Positions 49,091 to 59,440 of a DNA stretch of 64,000 bases are shown here, piece after piece. The stretch covers positions 33,942-97,941 of the forward strand of contig CAKPGC010000004.1 of NCBI GenBank assembly GCA_934154445.1, in the 5' to 3' direction. The first letter of the stretch is position 1. Every line of letters begins with the position of its first letter. The translations under genes were made by a program, and so were the position numbers. Origin of the DNA: an uncultured Clostridia bacterium. Lineage in GTDB: Bacteria; Bacillota; Clostridia; TANB77; CAG-508. The notes beneath the pieces are model-generated. The model saw only the letters and a list, made by a program, of their open reading frames with translations, was not told where the DNA came from and searched no databases.

Positions 49091-49564
49091 GTGAAAAAAT
49101 TTTTAAAAATTCCATTGATTATATTTTTCGTTGTCTTATCCACATTTTGTATATTTATTGTGGATAAAGGACAAACTGGAACAGTAAGTTTGGCGAAAAC
49201 ATCTAATACTTCCGAAATTCAATTAATGGCTAGAGCAATTAATGGAGAAGCAAGGGGAGAACCTTATGAGGGACAAGTTGCAGTTGGTGCTGTTATACTA
49301 AATAGAGTGAAAGATTCTAGATTTCCCAATAGCATTTCTGGTGTAATCTATCAATCCGGAGCATTTACAGCGGTTTCCGATGGACAAATAAATGCACCTA
49401 TTTCTGAAAACTCTACTGTTTATAAAGCAGCTCAGGATGCTATGAATGGGTGGGATCCTACTGGTGGATGTGTGTATTATTTTAATCCGAATACGGCTAC
49501 AAATAAGTGGATATGGTCTAGACAATTGGTAAAAACAATTGGAAAGCATAGGTTTTGCAAATAA
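49091..49564 (+). CDS. sleB: Spore cortex-lytic enzyme SleB-like (Hydrolase_2)
   Basis: 157 residues, signal segment (about 5-24) then a Hydrolase_2 domain: LMARAINGEARGEPYEGQVA with candidate catalytic Glu53, VILNRV, and YYFNP near the end. SleB is a lytic transglycosylase that degrades spore cortex in germination. It lacks the N-terminal peptidoglycan-binding domain of Bacillus SleB, as many clostridial forms do. The start is GTG with RBS AAAGGAG. ypeB follows. Confidence 0.9.
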   Translation: MKKFLKIPLIIFFVVLSTFCIFIVDKGQTGTVSLAKTSNTSEIQLMARAINGEARGEPYEGQVAVGAVILNRVKDSRFPNSISGVIYQSGAFTAVSDGQINAPISENSTVYKAAQDAMNGWDPTGGCVYYFNPNTATNKWIWSRQLVKTIGKHRFCK

Positions 49565-49631
49565 ATTTGAATAAGTAATGATACCCTTATGGGGTAAAAA
49601 TTTTTGAAATAAAGAGAAAGGAATAAATTAA

Positions 49632-50999
49632 ATGAAAAATAATTGGATAGATAGATTAAAAAAAGTTAATATGTTGAGTATTATAACAATATTTTTAGTT
49701 ATTATAGTTTGCTTAGTTGCAGTTTTAATAAATAGACAAAGGACTGCAAAGCAGGCTTCTGAAAATTCTTATAATATGGCGTTTTATGAATTGGTAGACT
49801 ATGTTCAAAATGTTGAAACATATCTTGCCAAATCATTAATTTCAAGTACACCAGAACATGGAGCAGAAACATTAACAAATGTGTGGAGAGAAGCTAATTT
49901 GGCACAAGCATATCTTTCACAATTGCCAATTGAAAGCCAAGAATTAGAAAACACTGAAAAATTTTTAAATCAAGTTAGTGATTATAGCTATTCGTTATCA
50001 AGAAAAAATATATATAATGAAAGTTTGACAGAAAGTGATTTGAAGAATTTAAAGGAATTACATTCATATAGTATCGAATTAGAAAATACACTTAATCAGT
50101 TATCTGATGATATAAATTCTGGAAAAATTAAATGGAATGAACTTGCTAATAAGGGTTCTACTACTATGGCACAACAAGTTAGCACAAGTTCTTTGGATGG
50201 ATTTAGTAATTTAGAAGAAAACTTTCATGAATATTCTGGTTTGATATATGATGGTGCATTTTCCGAACACTTAACAGGAGCAGAAAAAAAGGGTCTAACT
50301 GGAGATGATATAGATGAGGAAACTGCAAAACAAAAAGTAATAGAATTTGTGGGAAATGATAATATTAAAGAAGTTGAAAGTCTGGGATATTCGGAAAATG
50401 CAACAATACCAGAGTATAATTTTTCTGTAAAAACTTTATCAGAAGATAATGTTAATATTTCGATATCAAAAAAAGGAGGACATATTGTTTATATGAACTC
50501 TAATAGAGAAGTTAATACAGAAATAATATCTCAAGAAGAGGCAAATGAAAAGGGAAAAGAATTCTTAAATAATCATGGATTTAATGATATGAAAGAAACA
50601 TATTATTTAAAACAGGATGGAATTGTTACAATAAATTATGCTTATACTCAAAATAATGTTGTAATTTATTCGGACTTGATTAAAGTAAAAGTTGCTCTTG
50701 ATAATGGAGAGGTACTTGGAATTGAAACAACAGCATATTTAAATAATCATACTCAAAGAGATGTTTCTAAAGTGTCAATAAATATAGATGAAGCTAAAAA
50801 GACTTTAAATAAGGATTTAGAAATCAGTTCAGAAGGATTAGCGGTTATTCCAACAGAATATAAAACGGAAATTTTGTGTTATGAATTTAAAGGAAAAGTA
50901 GAAGATAGAGAATTTTTAGTATATATAAATGCTGAAAACGGTAGAGAAGAAGATATATTAATTATTACTAATACGCCAAATGGAACTTTAGCAATGTAA
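49632..50999 (+). CDS. ypeB: Germination protein YpeB
   Basis: 455 residues. One N-terminal membrane span (about 14-34), a helical YpeB region (NSYNMAFYELVDYVQNVE, TPEHGAETLTNVWREANLAQ), and C-terminal PepSY-like repeats (EETAKQKVIEFVG; ISQEEANEKGKEFL; INIDEAKKTLN). YpeB is needed to stabilise SleB in the spore. The sleB-ypeB pairing makes both calls certain. RBS AGAAAGGA. Confidence 0.95.
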   Translation: MKNNWIDRLKKVNMLSIITIFLVIIVCLVAVLINRQRTAKQASENSYNMAFYELVDYVQNVETYLAKSLISSTPEHGAETLTNVWREANLAQAYLSQLPIESQELENTEKFLNQVSDYSYSLSRKNIYNESLTESDLKNLKELHSYSIELENTLNQLSDDINSGKIKWNELANKGSTTMAQQVSTSSLDGFSNLEENFHEYSGLIYDGAFSEHLTGAEKKGLTGDDIDEETAKQKVIEFVGNDNIKEVESLGYSENATIPEYNFSVKTLSEDNVNISISKKGGHIVYMNSNREVNTEIISQEEANEKGKEFLNNHGFNDMKETYYLKQDGIVTINYAYTQNNVVIYSDLIKVKVALDNGEVLGIETTAYLNNHTQRDVSKVSINIDEAKKTLNKDLEISSEGLAVIPTEYKTEILCYEFKGKVEDREFLVYINAENGREEDILIITNTPNGTLAM

Positions 51000-51002
51000 A
51001 AC

Positions 51003-51056
51003 AAAAATTAAGGATAAGAGAAGAAATTTTACTATTTTTCTCTATCCTTAATTTTA
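51003..51056. terminator. Bidirectional terminator (ypeB / vanW)
   Basis: AAAATTAAGGATA and TATCCTTAATTTT arms with an extended inner stem. Confidence 0.85.
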
Positions 51057-51057
51057 T

Positions 51058-52599
51058 TTAATGCCTTTTGTATGTGTCTTTTGAAATTATTTCAGTGCTA
51101 ATAACATTTCCATTTTTCTTAAGAGTTTTGTATGCTTCTGAATATATAGCATTTGATGTAGTTCTTGTTATTCTTGAAGTTATCTGAACATCATAGTCAT
51201 TTTCTGACTTTAAACCAAATATTTTAAAATTAGCTATTCCGTTTGAGACAGAACATGTTATTTTTATAGGATAATCTCTATTATTTTTAAATTTAAAATC
51301 AATTGCACCATAGACAACTGTTGCATCTCTGCTTGCATTAGCATAAGAAGGAACAAATTGGTGATTGCTTCTTTCTGTAATTTCAAGATTTGCTAGTAGA
51401 ACTGCATTATATAATGTGGTTGTTATTTGGCAAATTCCTCCACCAAGGCCGTCTTCAACTCTACCAGATACATATATAGGAGCTTCTTTATATCCTGCTT
51501 CAATTGTTCTTTCACCTACAATTTTGTTATAAGAAAATGTTTCTCCTGGTAAAATTACGGTGCCATTTATTTTATTAGATGCCAAAATTAAGTTAGTAGT
51601 ACGATTTTTGTTGCTTGCAGAATATCTTGTTGAAAAGTCTGATAGCAAATCAGGAAAAGCTTCAGTTCCTATCATATTCGTTGTTGTATCAGGGTATAAT
51701 GTTTTTAAAGGTATTGTATATTCATCTTTTTCTTGTTGTAATATTTTTTTAGCTTCATCTAATGGTATTGCAAAGTCTAAACCGTTTTCACTTGGAAATA
51801 CTCTGTAAGGATTCTGTGTGTAATAAGCATTAATTGGCTCTTTGTGTATTTCATTATATATAGAATCTAGGTTTATTGGTTTTGGAAATTGTTCTTCGGT
51901 AATTAATTCTAACTCAATGTTATTCAAATTTAGGTCATTTATATTATCTTTGATGTATTCTGCGGTTTCTGCAACTTTTACTACATTTCCTGAATGTCCA
52001 TTCGTTATTACTAGATTATTTCCATCAATATAATAACTACTTTCAATTAATTTATCTGGCAGTTTATAAGAAATATCTTTTAAACATTCTTTTAATTGTT
52101 CTTCATCAATTATAAAACCGGGATTTACGATTGTTTTAGAAAATAATGATTTTAAAATAATTAAATTATTTTCTAAAATATTTCCTGTTTTTCCAATTTT
52201 ATAAGCAACTTCAATAGCTTCGTCTGTATTAAAATATATTGACAATTGAGATGTTGATATTGATGTTTTGAAACTATTGTGATTTAATTTTATTTCTTCA
52301 GGAATAGCTGAATTTATGTATTCTGATACTTTTTGTTTGGCTTCATCTTTTGTCAAGCCAGATACATTAATATTTTTTATATATACGCCATTTGCAATAG
52401 TTTCATTTTTCGTGTTTACTAAAGTAAAAATAACAAAGGTTATTAATAGTAATATAACAAAAATAAAAGTTAGAAATCCGAAAATTGTTAAAATATCGGA
52501 ACAACTTGTATTTTGGTAATCGTTTATAACGGTAAAAGACTCTTTTGCGTTTAATTCTTCTTTTTCATCTGTTAATTTTTCTTTTTCTTTTACTTCCAT
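51058..52599 (-). CDS. VanW family protein with putative peptidoglycan-binding domain
   Basis: 513 residues. A short cytoplasmic N-terminus, one membrane span (about 38-62), a PG_binding_4-type domain (about 70-330, including GVYIKNINVSGLTKDEAKQK) and a C-terminal VanW domain: LPGETFSYNKIVGERTIEAG, then GGGICQITTTLYNAVLLA. Close to Bacillus YoaR in layout. The function of VanW is unknown; it is extracellular and wall-associated. RBS AAAGGAG. Confidence 0.9.
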   Translation of the reverse strand: MEVKEKEKLTDEKEELNAKESFTVINDYQNTSCSDILTIFGFLTFIFVILLLITFVIFTLVNTKNETIANGVYIKNINVSGLTKDEAKQKVSEYINSAIPEEIKLNHNSFKTSISTSQLSIYFNTDEAIEVAYKIGKTGNILENNLIILKSLFSKTIVNPGFIIDEEQLKECLKDISYKLPDKLIESSYYIDGNNLVITNGHSGNVVKVAETAEYIKDNINDLNLNNIELELITEEQFPKPINLDSIYNEIHKEPINAYYTQNPYRVFPSENGLDFAIPLDEAKKILQQEKDEYTIPLKTLYPDTTTNMIGTEAFPDLLSDFSTRYSASNKNRTTNLILASNKINGTVILPGETFSYNKIVGERTIEAGYKEAPIYVSGRVEDGLGGGICQITTTLYNAVLLANLEITERSNHQFVPSYANASRDATVVYGAIDFKFKNNRDYPIKITCSVSNGIANFKIFGLKSENDYDVQITSRITRTTSNAIYSEAYKTLKKNGNVISTEIISKDTYKRH

Positions 52600-52727
52600 T
52601 TTTTCTCCTTTTAAATTAGCTATTCCAGTATATCATTAATTGGTAAAATTTACTACTACAAAATTTATAAAAAACACATAAAATTGGCAAAATATTATGA
52701 TTACTTTTTGTTAATAATAATATTGAT

Positions 52728-52755
52728 GAATAAAAAAATTGTTATAAACAATAAA
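52728..52755 (+). promoter_or_regulatory. Possible sigma-G-type promoter of SASP gene
   Basis: GAATA (52728-52732), 16 bases, CAATAAA (52749-52755) resembles the forespore sigma-G pattern. Weak evidence on its own, strengthened by the SASP gene downstream. Confidence 0.35.
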
Positions 52756-52777
52756 TTTCATCAGTTAGGAGGATGTT

Positions 52778-52957
52778 ATGTCTAGAAATAGTAAATTAAT
52801 ATCTGAAAATTTAAGAGAAGAAATTGCTAAAGAGTTAGGTGTTTATGATCAAGTAAAAAAAGATGGTGGTAGTTGGGCAAGTGTTTCTTCTAGAGATTGT
52901 GGTAATATAGTTACTAAGGCTATAGAAATAGCAAACCGTTCAGTAGAAAACAAGTAG
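52778..52957 (+). CDS. Small acid-soluble spore protein, alpha/beta type
   Basis: 59 residues. KELGVYDQVKKDGGSWASV followed by SSRDCGNIVTKAIEIA is the alpha/beta SASP signature, including a ELG GPR-cleavage-like region near residue 18-22 (IAKELGVYD). These proteins coat and protect forespore DNA. RBS TAGGAGG upstream; expected forespore (sigma-G) expression. Confidence 0.92.
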   Translation: MSRNSKLISENLREEIAKELGVYDQVKKDGGSWASVSSRDCGNIVTKAIEIANRSVENK

Positions 52958-53072
52958 TTTCTTTACAGTAAAAGGTCAAATTTCGACCTTTTAAATTTTT
53001 TTCTATATTAATTGCAAAAATTATAAAAAAAGCATATAATCTAACAAGAAAAAAATTTGAGGTGATAATTAT

Positions 53073-54452
53073 ATGAAAATAAAAGATATAATAAAAGCAA
53101 CAAACGGAACGCTTATAAAAGGTAAAATGGAAGAAGAAAGTGGTAATTTTTGTAGAGATACAAGAATAATCGAAAATGGAGATACATATATAGGAATAAA
53201 AGGAGAGAGTTTTGACGGAAATACATTGTGGCAAAAGGCTTTTGAAAATGGAGCTGACACAGTAATTGTACAAGGAATAAATTTTGAAAATCAGGATATT
53301 GAAAAATACGAAAATAAAAATATTATAGAGGTAAAAGATACAATTCAAGCTATTTGTGATATTGCAACATATAAAAGAAATTTGTATGGAAAAGATTTTC
53401 CGGTTGTTGGAGTAACAGGAAGTGTTGGAAAAACAAGTACAAAAGATATAATAGCAAGTGTAGTTTCACAAAAATATAAAACTTTGAAAACGCAAGGAAA
53501 TAATAATAATAATATTGGTCTTCCATTTACAATTTTTAAATTACAAAATCATGAGGCAGCAGTAATTGAAATGGGAATGAATCACTTTGGCGAAATAAGC
53601 AAGTTGACTAAGATTGCAAAGCCAACCATATCAGTTATAACAAATATAGGAACATCTCATATTGGAAATTTAGGATCTAGAGAAAATATTTTAAAAGCAA
53701 AGCTAGAAATATTAGATGGAATGGAAAAGAAGATTTTAGTTATAAATAATGATAATGACTTATTACATAATTTGTATTTAAATAATAAAGACATAGAGAT
53801 TCATACTTATGGAATTGAAAATGAATCTGAAGTTATGGCTGAGAATATTAAACTTAATGAAAATGATAGTGAATTTATTTGTAATTTAGATGGAGAAAAA
53901 TTTGTGATAAAAGTACCAGTTGGAGGAATACATTTTGTTTATAACAGTTTATGTGCTGCAACTGTTGGAAAATTATTAGGTTTGAATATTGAACAAATTA
54001 GGCATGGAATAGAAACATTTGAACTAACCAAAAAAAGAATGGATATAACAGAGTTAGAAAATGGAATAACAATTATAAATGATAGTTATAATGCAAGTTT
54101 CGAGTCAATGCAGGCATCTCTTAAATATTTAAGTGGTTTGAAAAATAGTAGAAAAATTGCTGTTTTAGGTGATATGTTTGAATTAGGTGAATATTCAAAA
54201 GAACTTCATGAAAAAGTAGGAGAAGAAGTAGCTAAAAACAATATTGATGTTTTGATATGCTGTGGTGATAATGCAAAATATATTGCTCAAGCAGCAAAAA
54301 ACAATGGAATAGATGTAAATAATATTTACTATTTTAATGAAAAAAATGAAATGCAAGAATTTATTAAAAAAATTTGGAAAAAAGGAGATGCTATTTTATT
54401 TAAAGCATCAAATGGAATGAAGTTCTTTGAAATAGTAGAAGCTTTGATATAA
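53073..54452 (+). CDS. murF: UDP-MurNAc-tripeptide-D-Ala-D-Ala ligase
   Basis: 459 residues. The N-terminal substrate domain carries CRDTRIIENGDTYIGIKGES, the ATP loop VTGSVGKTSTKD (about 113-124), the metal-site EMGMNHFGEI and the C-domain NDSYNASFESMQASL. MurF adds D-Ala-D-Ala to the UDP-MurNAc tripeptide. ddl, which makes its dipeptide substrate, follows directly. RBS AGGTGA. Confidence 0.96.
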   Translation: MKIKDIIKATNGTLIKGKMEEESGNFCRDTRIIENGDTYIGIKGESFDGNTLWQKAFENGADTVIVQGINFENQDIEKYENKNIIEVKDTIQAICDIATYKRNLYGKDFPVVGVTGSVGKTSTKDIIASVVSQKYKTLKTQGNNNNNIGLPFTIFKLQNHEAAVIEMGMNHFGEISKLTKIAKPTISVITNIGTSHIGNLGSRENILKAKLEILDGMEKKILVINNDNDLLHNLYLNNKDIEIHTYGIENESEVMAENIKLNENDSEFICNLDGEKFVIKVPVGGIHFVYNSLCAATVGKLLGLNIEQIRHGIETFELTKKRMDITELENGITIINDSYNASFESMQASLKYLSGLKNSRKIAVLGDMFELGEYSKELHEKVGEEVAKNNIDVLICCGDNAKYIAQAAKNNGIDVNNIYYFNEKNEMQEFIKKIWKKGDAILFKASNGMKFFEIVEALI

Positions 54453-54493
54453 AAAAATATAAATAATAAATTAAGAAGGAAGGAATAAGAAAT

Positions 54494-55552
54494 ATGAAAA
54501 AATTAAAATTAGGTGTTATATTTGGAGGAATGTCAACTGAAAATGAGGTGTCTTGTATATCTGGGGTTTCAGTAATAAAAAATTTAAACAAGGATAAATA
54601 TGATATTTTTCCAATTTATATTGATAAAAATGGAAAGTGGTTTGAAATTCAGAATTTAGAGGAAAATGAAAAGTTGGGAGAAGGATTAAAGGATAAAAAT
54701 CCTATTGATAACATTATGGGATTTTTAAAAACATTAGATGTAGTATTTCCAGTTCTACATGGATTGTATGGAGAAGATGGGACGATTCAAGGAGTCTTCG
54801 AATTATTACAAATTCCTTATGTTGGTTGTGGTGTATTAGCATCAAGTGTTGGTATGGATAAGGTCTATACAAAAGTTATATTTGATAAAGCAAAAATAAA
54901 TCAAACCAAGTATGTATATATAAGAAAATATAATGATAATTATATATACATAGATAGAGAATTTAATGAGAAGATATTAAAAATAGAAGAAGTATCAAGT
55001 ATGACTATGGAAAAATTAAAATTTCCAATGTTTGTAAAACCTTCTAATTCAGGATCAAGTGTTGGAATAAGTAAGGTGGAGACTAAAGAAGAATTAGAGA
55101 AGGCAATAAATGAAGCTTCAAAATTTGATAAAAAGATTTTAATAGAAGAAGGAATAAATGGAAGAGAAGTAGAGTGTGCAGTTTTAGGAAACGAAGATGT
55201 TATTAGTTCATCTGTTGGAGAAATTAAAGCTGCTGATGAGTTTTATAGTTATGATGCTAAATATAACAACCAAGAATCAAAGACATTAATTCCTGCTGAT
55301 ATATCTGAAGAAAAATCAGAGGAAATCCGTAAACTTGCAATTAAAGCATTTAAAGCTATAGATGGTAAAGGTTTGTCTAGAGTTGATTTCTTTATAGAAA
55401 ATGGAACAGAGACTGTGTATATTAATGAAATAAATACTTTGCCTGGATTTACTAGTATTAGTATGTATCCTAAACTTTTTGACCATGTTGGAATTGGATA
55501 CACAGAGTTATTAGATAAACTTGTAGAATTAGCTCTAGAAAGACGAATTTAA
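54494..55552 (+). CDS. ddl: D-alanine-D-alanine ligase
   Basis: 352 residues. GVIFGGMSTENEVSCISG at the N-terminus, VLHGLYGEDGTIQG, PSNSGSSVGISK and NEINTLPGFTSISMYPKL are ATP-grasp Ddl motifs. It joins two D-alanines for peptidoglycan precursors. RBS AGGAAGGAA; follows murF in one operon. Its last codons include CGA (55544), showing that CGA is used as an arginine codon. Confidence 0.96.
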   Translation: MKKLKLGVIFGGMSTENEVSCISGVSVIKNLNKDKYDIFPIYIDKNGKWFEIQNLEENEKLGEGLKDKNPIDNIMGFLKTLDVVFPVLHGLYGEDGTIQGVFELLQIPYVGCGVLASSVGMDKVYTKVIFDKAKINQTKYVYIRKYNDNYIYIDREFNEKILKIEEVSSMTMEKLKFPMFVKPSNSGSSVGISKVETKEELEKAINEASKFDKKILIEEGINGREVECAVLGNEDVISSSVGEIKAADEFYSYDAKYNNQESKTLIPADISEEKSEEIRKLAIKAFKAIDGKGLSRVDFFIENGTETVYINEINTLPGFTSISMYPKLFDHVGIGYTELLDKLVELALERRI

Positions 55553-55605
55553 ATGAAAAGATTTTTAGATGATTTTTGTAATGTAGAAAAAATTATTGTT
55601 TTATA

Positions 55606-55637
55606 AAAAAGTCCATAAAATCTATGGATTTTTTTAT
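55606..55637 (+). terminator. Terminator after ddl
   Basis: AAGTCCATA and TATGGATTTTTTT arms around AAATC. Confidence 0.75.
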
Positions 55638-55682
55638 ATTTTGTGATATAATATATCTACCTGTTTTTAGGGAGGATGTTAA

Positions 55683-56552
55683 ATGAAGTATAAAGATTAT
55701 TATAAATTATTAGGATTAGAAACAAGTAGAGTTTCTATAGAAGAAATTAAATCCGCATATAGAGCTTCTGCAAAAAAATATCATCCTGATTTGAATGTTG
55801 GGGATACTTTAGCAGAAGAGAGAATAAAGGACATCAATGAAGCATATAGAATATTGTCTATTCCATCAAGTAAGAGAAAATATGATAGGATTTGGAATTC
55901 AAGAAATAATGTTAAGAACTATCAAAAAATAAAAGGAAAAAATATTTTTAGCATGTTTTTGGGGGATGTTCAAAACATAGAAAAAGAAGAAAAGAAGAAT
56001 TCTAATAACCCTGTGAAAGGTGAAAATATAGAAACTGAAATAAAAGTAAGTTTGGAAGATGCTTTCTATGGACATGAAAAAAAGATTTCTTTAAGAACTG
56101 TAGAAGGAAAAATGAAATCTTTTTCGGTAAAAATACCTGAAGGAATAAGAAATGGGGAAAAAATAAGGTTAATTGGACAAGGAAAAAGAGGAACTAATGG
56201 CGGAAAAAATGGAGATTTACTTATAAAAATAGATATAGAAAATGACAAAGTTTTTAAATTGTATGGATGTGATTTGTGTACGGATTTAAAGCTTACTCCA
56301 TGGGAAGCGGCCTTGGGAACAAGAGTTGATATAAAAACAATAGATGGAGAAACAAAAGTGTATATACCACAAGGAATACAAAGTGGAGAAAAGATAAAAA
56401 TACCTAGTAAAGGGTATAAAGATGGAAAAGGTAGTAGAGGAGATTTAGTAGCAGAAGTTAAGATAATGGTACCTAAAGAACTTGAATTAGATGAGAGAGA
56501 AATGTTTGAAAAATTAAAGGAAATGTCAAGATTTAATCCAAGAAATGAGTAG
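55683..56552 (+). CDS. DnaJ-like co-chaperone without zinc finger (CbpA-type)
   Basis: 289 residues. J-domain with HPD at 34-36, a short linker, then the two C-terminal substrate-binding beta domains: ETEIKVSLEDAFYGHEKKIS and DLCTDLKLTPWEAALGTRV, with VKIPEGIRNGEKIRLIGQGK. The Cys-rich zinc domain of DnaJ is absent, as in CbpA/DnaJ type II proteins. It probably delivers clients to DnaK. Confidence 0.88.
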   Translation: MKYKDYYKLLGLETSRVSIEEIKSAYRASAKKYHPDLNVGDTLAEERIKDINEAYRILSIPSSKRKYDRIWNSRNNVKNYQKIKGKNIFSMFLGDVQNIEKEEKKNSNNPVKGENIETEIKVSLEDAFYGHEKKISLRTVEGKMKSFSVKIPEGIRNGEKIRLIGQGKRGTNGGKNGDLLIKIDIENDKVFKLYGCDLCTDLKLTPWEAALGTRVDIKTIDGETKVYIPQGIQSGEKIKIPSKGYKDGKGSRGDLVAEVKIMVPKELELDEREMFEKLKEMSRFNPRNE

Positions 56553-56574
56553 AATGCTAATTTACATAAAAGTA

Positions 56575-56603
56575 TTGACAAAAATCTAAAAATTGACTAT
56601 AAT
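56575..56603 (+). promoter_or_regulatory. Consensus promoter of the virD4 operon
   Basis: TTGACA (56575-56580), 17 bases, TATAAT (56598-56603): a perfect sigma-A consensus, implying constitutive strong expression. Confidence 0.85.
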
Positions 56604-56665
56604 TATAATTAGTGATGTGACAGAAGATAAACTATGGATTGTAATCATAGAAATGGGGTATAAAA

Positions 56666-57184
56666 ATGGACAATATACAAGGAAAACATTTTAGTATAAC
56701 AGATCCTAAGGGAGTAAACACTGTTATATATCAAGTTAATAAAACCGAGAAAGAATTTTTAAAGGAATATCCAAAGTATACTGTAGAGAGACTTGACCAC
56801 ACGGAAGAATTAAGAGGAGATTTCAATAAAAAGACTTTTTATGTTGAAAATCCATCTAAAGATGGTAATAAGTTGGTTATATTATCCTTTGCAGAAGATA
56901 AGGTTGTTATTAATACTGGAATATTACTAAATGATGAAGTAAAGATAACAAAAAAGCCAACACCATTTAAATTTACAACATTATACTCAGAAGATAATTC
57001 AGAATATAAAGAATTTAAATATACACCAAATTTAAAAAGACCAATTTCTATTATTGATCCAGAAACAACAGAAGAAATAAAGCCTACGCTTTATTTTGAT
57101 GAAAAAACAAATGAAGTAAAAGGAAAATGTAAATTAAAACCATATAAATCTTATTTTGCATTTGAAATAAGAGATAGCGAATAA
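56666..57184 (+). CDS. Soluble protein of unknown function upstream of virD4
   Basis: 172 residues, no signal peptide or membrane span. Beta-rich in appearance (HFSITDPKGVNTVIYQVN; NKLVILSFAEDKVVINTGI). No family recognised. First gene behind a consensus promoter and only 14 bases before the next small gene, so it belongs to the virD4 operon and may be a cytoplasmic partner or a cargo protein of the coupling ATPase. That role is inference. Confidence 0.6.
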   Translation: MDNIQGKHFSITDPKGVNTVIYQVNKTEKEFLKEYPKYTVERLDHTEELRGDFNKKTFYVENPSKDGNKLVILSFAEDKVVINTGILLNDEVKITKKPTPFKFTTLYSEDNSEYKEFKYTPNLKRPISIIDPETTEEIKPTLYFDEKTNEVKGKCKLKPYKSYFAFEIRDSE

Positions 57185-57198
57185 GGAGGAGAAGCCAA

Positions 57199-57411
57199 AT
57201 GGCGAATAAATCGAAGGATGTTAAAACTAGACCTGCAGGAATAAATGATAATTTTGAAATAGCAGTTATGGACATTGATCATATAGTAGAAAATGAAAAA
57301 ACTGTACTAAAAGCAAAGGGAATAAAAATACCAAATTTAAGTACAGATTTACAACAAGGAATGTCAATTAAAGCTTACGATGGTGGAAAAGTTCAAGAAG
57401 CTGAAAGATAA
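57199..57411 (+). CDS. Small protein of unknown function in virD4 operon
   Basis: 70 residues, no membrane span. RBS GGAGGAGAA precedes the ATG. Contains FEIAVMDIDHIVENEKTVLK. Not recognised. It is 24 bases before the virD4-like gene. Confidence 0.6.
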   Translation: MANKSKDVKTRPAGINDNFEIAVMDIDHIVENEKTVLKAKGIKIPNLSTDLQQGMSIKAYDGGKVQEAER

Positions 57412-57435
57412 TACAAAAGATAGTAGGTGATTTTA

Positions 57436-59437
57436 ATGAACTACAAAATAGAAGGAGCAATAAGGAGAAATAGAAAGAATTTTATAGTATATGGAATACT
57501 ATGGCTGATTTTAGCCATAGTATTTGTTGTGCCATTCTCATTTAGTGGATTTGAAGCAAATGTAAATGGAAGTTTTTCATTGGAAACTTTTTTTAATCAA
57601 ATATCAGTAAATATAACAAATCCATTGGGAACATTAGGAAAAATATTTACTACACAAGGGGCAACGCATAATTTTATTTCTTTATTACTAGGATTTACAA
57701 TTTTTTATTTGGTTGTGATAATTATAGGAACTATAAAATCTGCTCCAAAAAATGAATATACAGATTTTGAACATGGTTCAAGTGATTGGAGCCAAAAAGG
57801 TGAGCAATATCAAATATTAAGTAGAAATAAAGGAATTATTTTAGCTGAAGACAATTATTTACCAGTTGATAAAAGAGGAAACACAAATGTATTAGTAGTT
57901 GGACGGATCAGGATCAGGTAAATCAGCATCATATTCAATTCCTAATGCATATCAATGCTTGGGTTCTTATATATTCACAGACCCAAAAGGTGAGCTTTAT
58001 GACAGAACAGCGGGATATTTAAAAGAACAAGGATACGAAATAAAAGTTTTAAATTTAGTAAGACCACAATATAGTGATGGATATAATCCACTAATGCATA
58101 TTTCATCAGAATTAGATGTTGATGTAATTGCAAATACAATAGTAAAAGGTCAAAAAACTGAGAGTAGTTCTGATCCATATTGGGATGATATGGCTGAAAT
58201 GTTATTAAAGGCATTAATATATTATTTGATAGCGACAAGACCAGAAGAAGAACAAAATTTAGCAAGTTGTGCTGAGCTTGTAAGAGCTGCAAATAAAAAT
58301 GGTGGAAGCAATTTATTATCAGATTTAATGAGTCAATTGCCTTATGACCATCCGGCAAGAATGTATTATAAATCAATTGAAATAGCACCAGAGAAAACTT
58401 ATGGTTCAATACTAAGTTCTTTACAATCAAAACTTGGTAAATTTGATTCTAAAGAAATTGCAGAATTAACATCAACAGATACTATAGATTTTGAAGAAAT
58501 AGGAAGCAAAAAAACAGCAGTATATGTAATATCATCTGATACGCATACAGCTTATGACTTTTTATTAACAATATTCTTTTCACAAATGATACAACAACTA
58601 TATGATTATGCAGATCAAAATGGTGGAAGGTTAAAGGAAAACACTTATTTTATATTAGATGAATTTGCAAATATAGGAAAAATACCAGACTTTGATAAGA
58701 AAATATCAACTTCAAGAAGTAGAGGAATATCATTTAGTGTTATTTTACAAAGTGTTGATCAATTAGAGGCTGTTTATGAAAAATCTTATGAAGTTATAAT
58801 GGGAAACTGCGATACACATGTGTTCTTAGGAAGTAACTCTTTTAAAACAGTTGAATATTTTTCAAAACAATTAGGTGAAAAAACAATTGAAAGAGATAGT
58901 ATATCAATAAATAAAGATAGACAAAATCATAAAACAGGAAAAAGTATTTCTGATCAAATAATGGGAAGAGCACTTATGACTCCTGATGAACTTAGAAGAT
59001 TAGACAATGATATTTGTATTATTTACGAGAAGGGATTAAAACCTATAAAAGCAAATAAATTTTATTATTTTAAACATCCAATGGCAAAGGAAATGGCTAG
59101 AATGGAAATAAGCCATAATGATATAGGTGAAATTGAAAGAGGAATATGGAGAAAATATAATCCATACAATCCTTACGTTGAAAATAAAGAAGAAGAAAAA
59201 ACAAATAACTTAGATATTGAATCTCTAGATGATTTATTTGATGATGCAGATGAAAACAAAAAAGCTGAAATTGTAAAGCCTAAAGATAATATAAAACAAG
59301 AACAGGAAACATTAGGAAGCATATTAGACATTGATGATGCACCAGTTCTTCCACAAGATGAGGAAGATACTTATGATTTACAAAAAGAATTAGAAGCAAA
59401 ATTTGATGAGTTATTCGGACCTTTAGATGATAATTAA
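57436..59437 (+). CDS. virD4: VirD4/TraG-type T4SS coupling ATPase, interrupted by a +1 frameshift at CGG
   Basis: Frame 1 starts at ATG 57436 (RBS AGGTG), has two membrane spans (about 16-39 and 81-101) and ends in the middle of the P-loop: VLVVG, CGG, then TAA five codons later. Skipping the C of CGG 57904-57906 (codon 157) gives VVGGSGSGKSASY, a perfect Walker A, and continues through FTDPKGELYDRTAG, the Walker B FILDEFANIGKIPD and SRSRGISFSVILQS to 59437: 666 residues, normal for T4SS coupling proteins. These ATPases recruit DNA or protein substrates to the channel. The rest of the T4SS lies 41 kb away at the window start; no relaxase gene is in view. Confidence 0.88.
57904..57907 (+). 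other. CGG frameshift site inside the VirD4 P-loop
   Basis: Zero-frame GTT GGA CGG ATC AGG ATC AGG TAA; skipping the C gives GGA GGA TCA GGA TCA GGT AAA, i.e. GGSGSGK. Confidence 0.85.
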
Positions 59438-59440
59438 TTT

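Noticed and set aside
57899..59437. Independent VirD4-like gene starting at 57899
   Set aside because: Its putative ATG lies inside the P-loop codons and lacks an RBS; it is the second half of the frameshifted gene.
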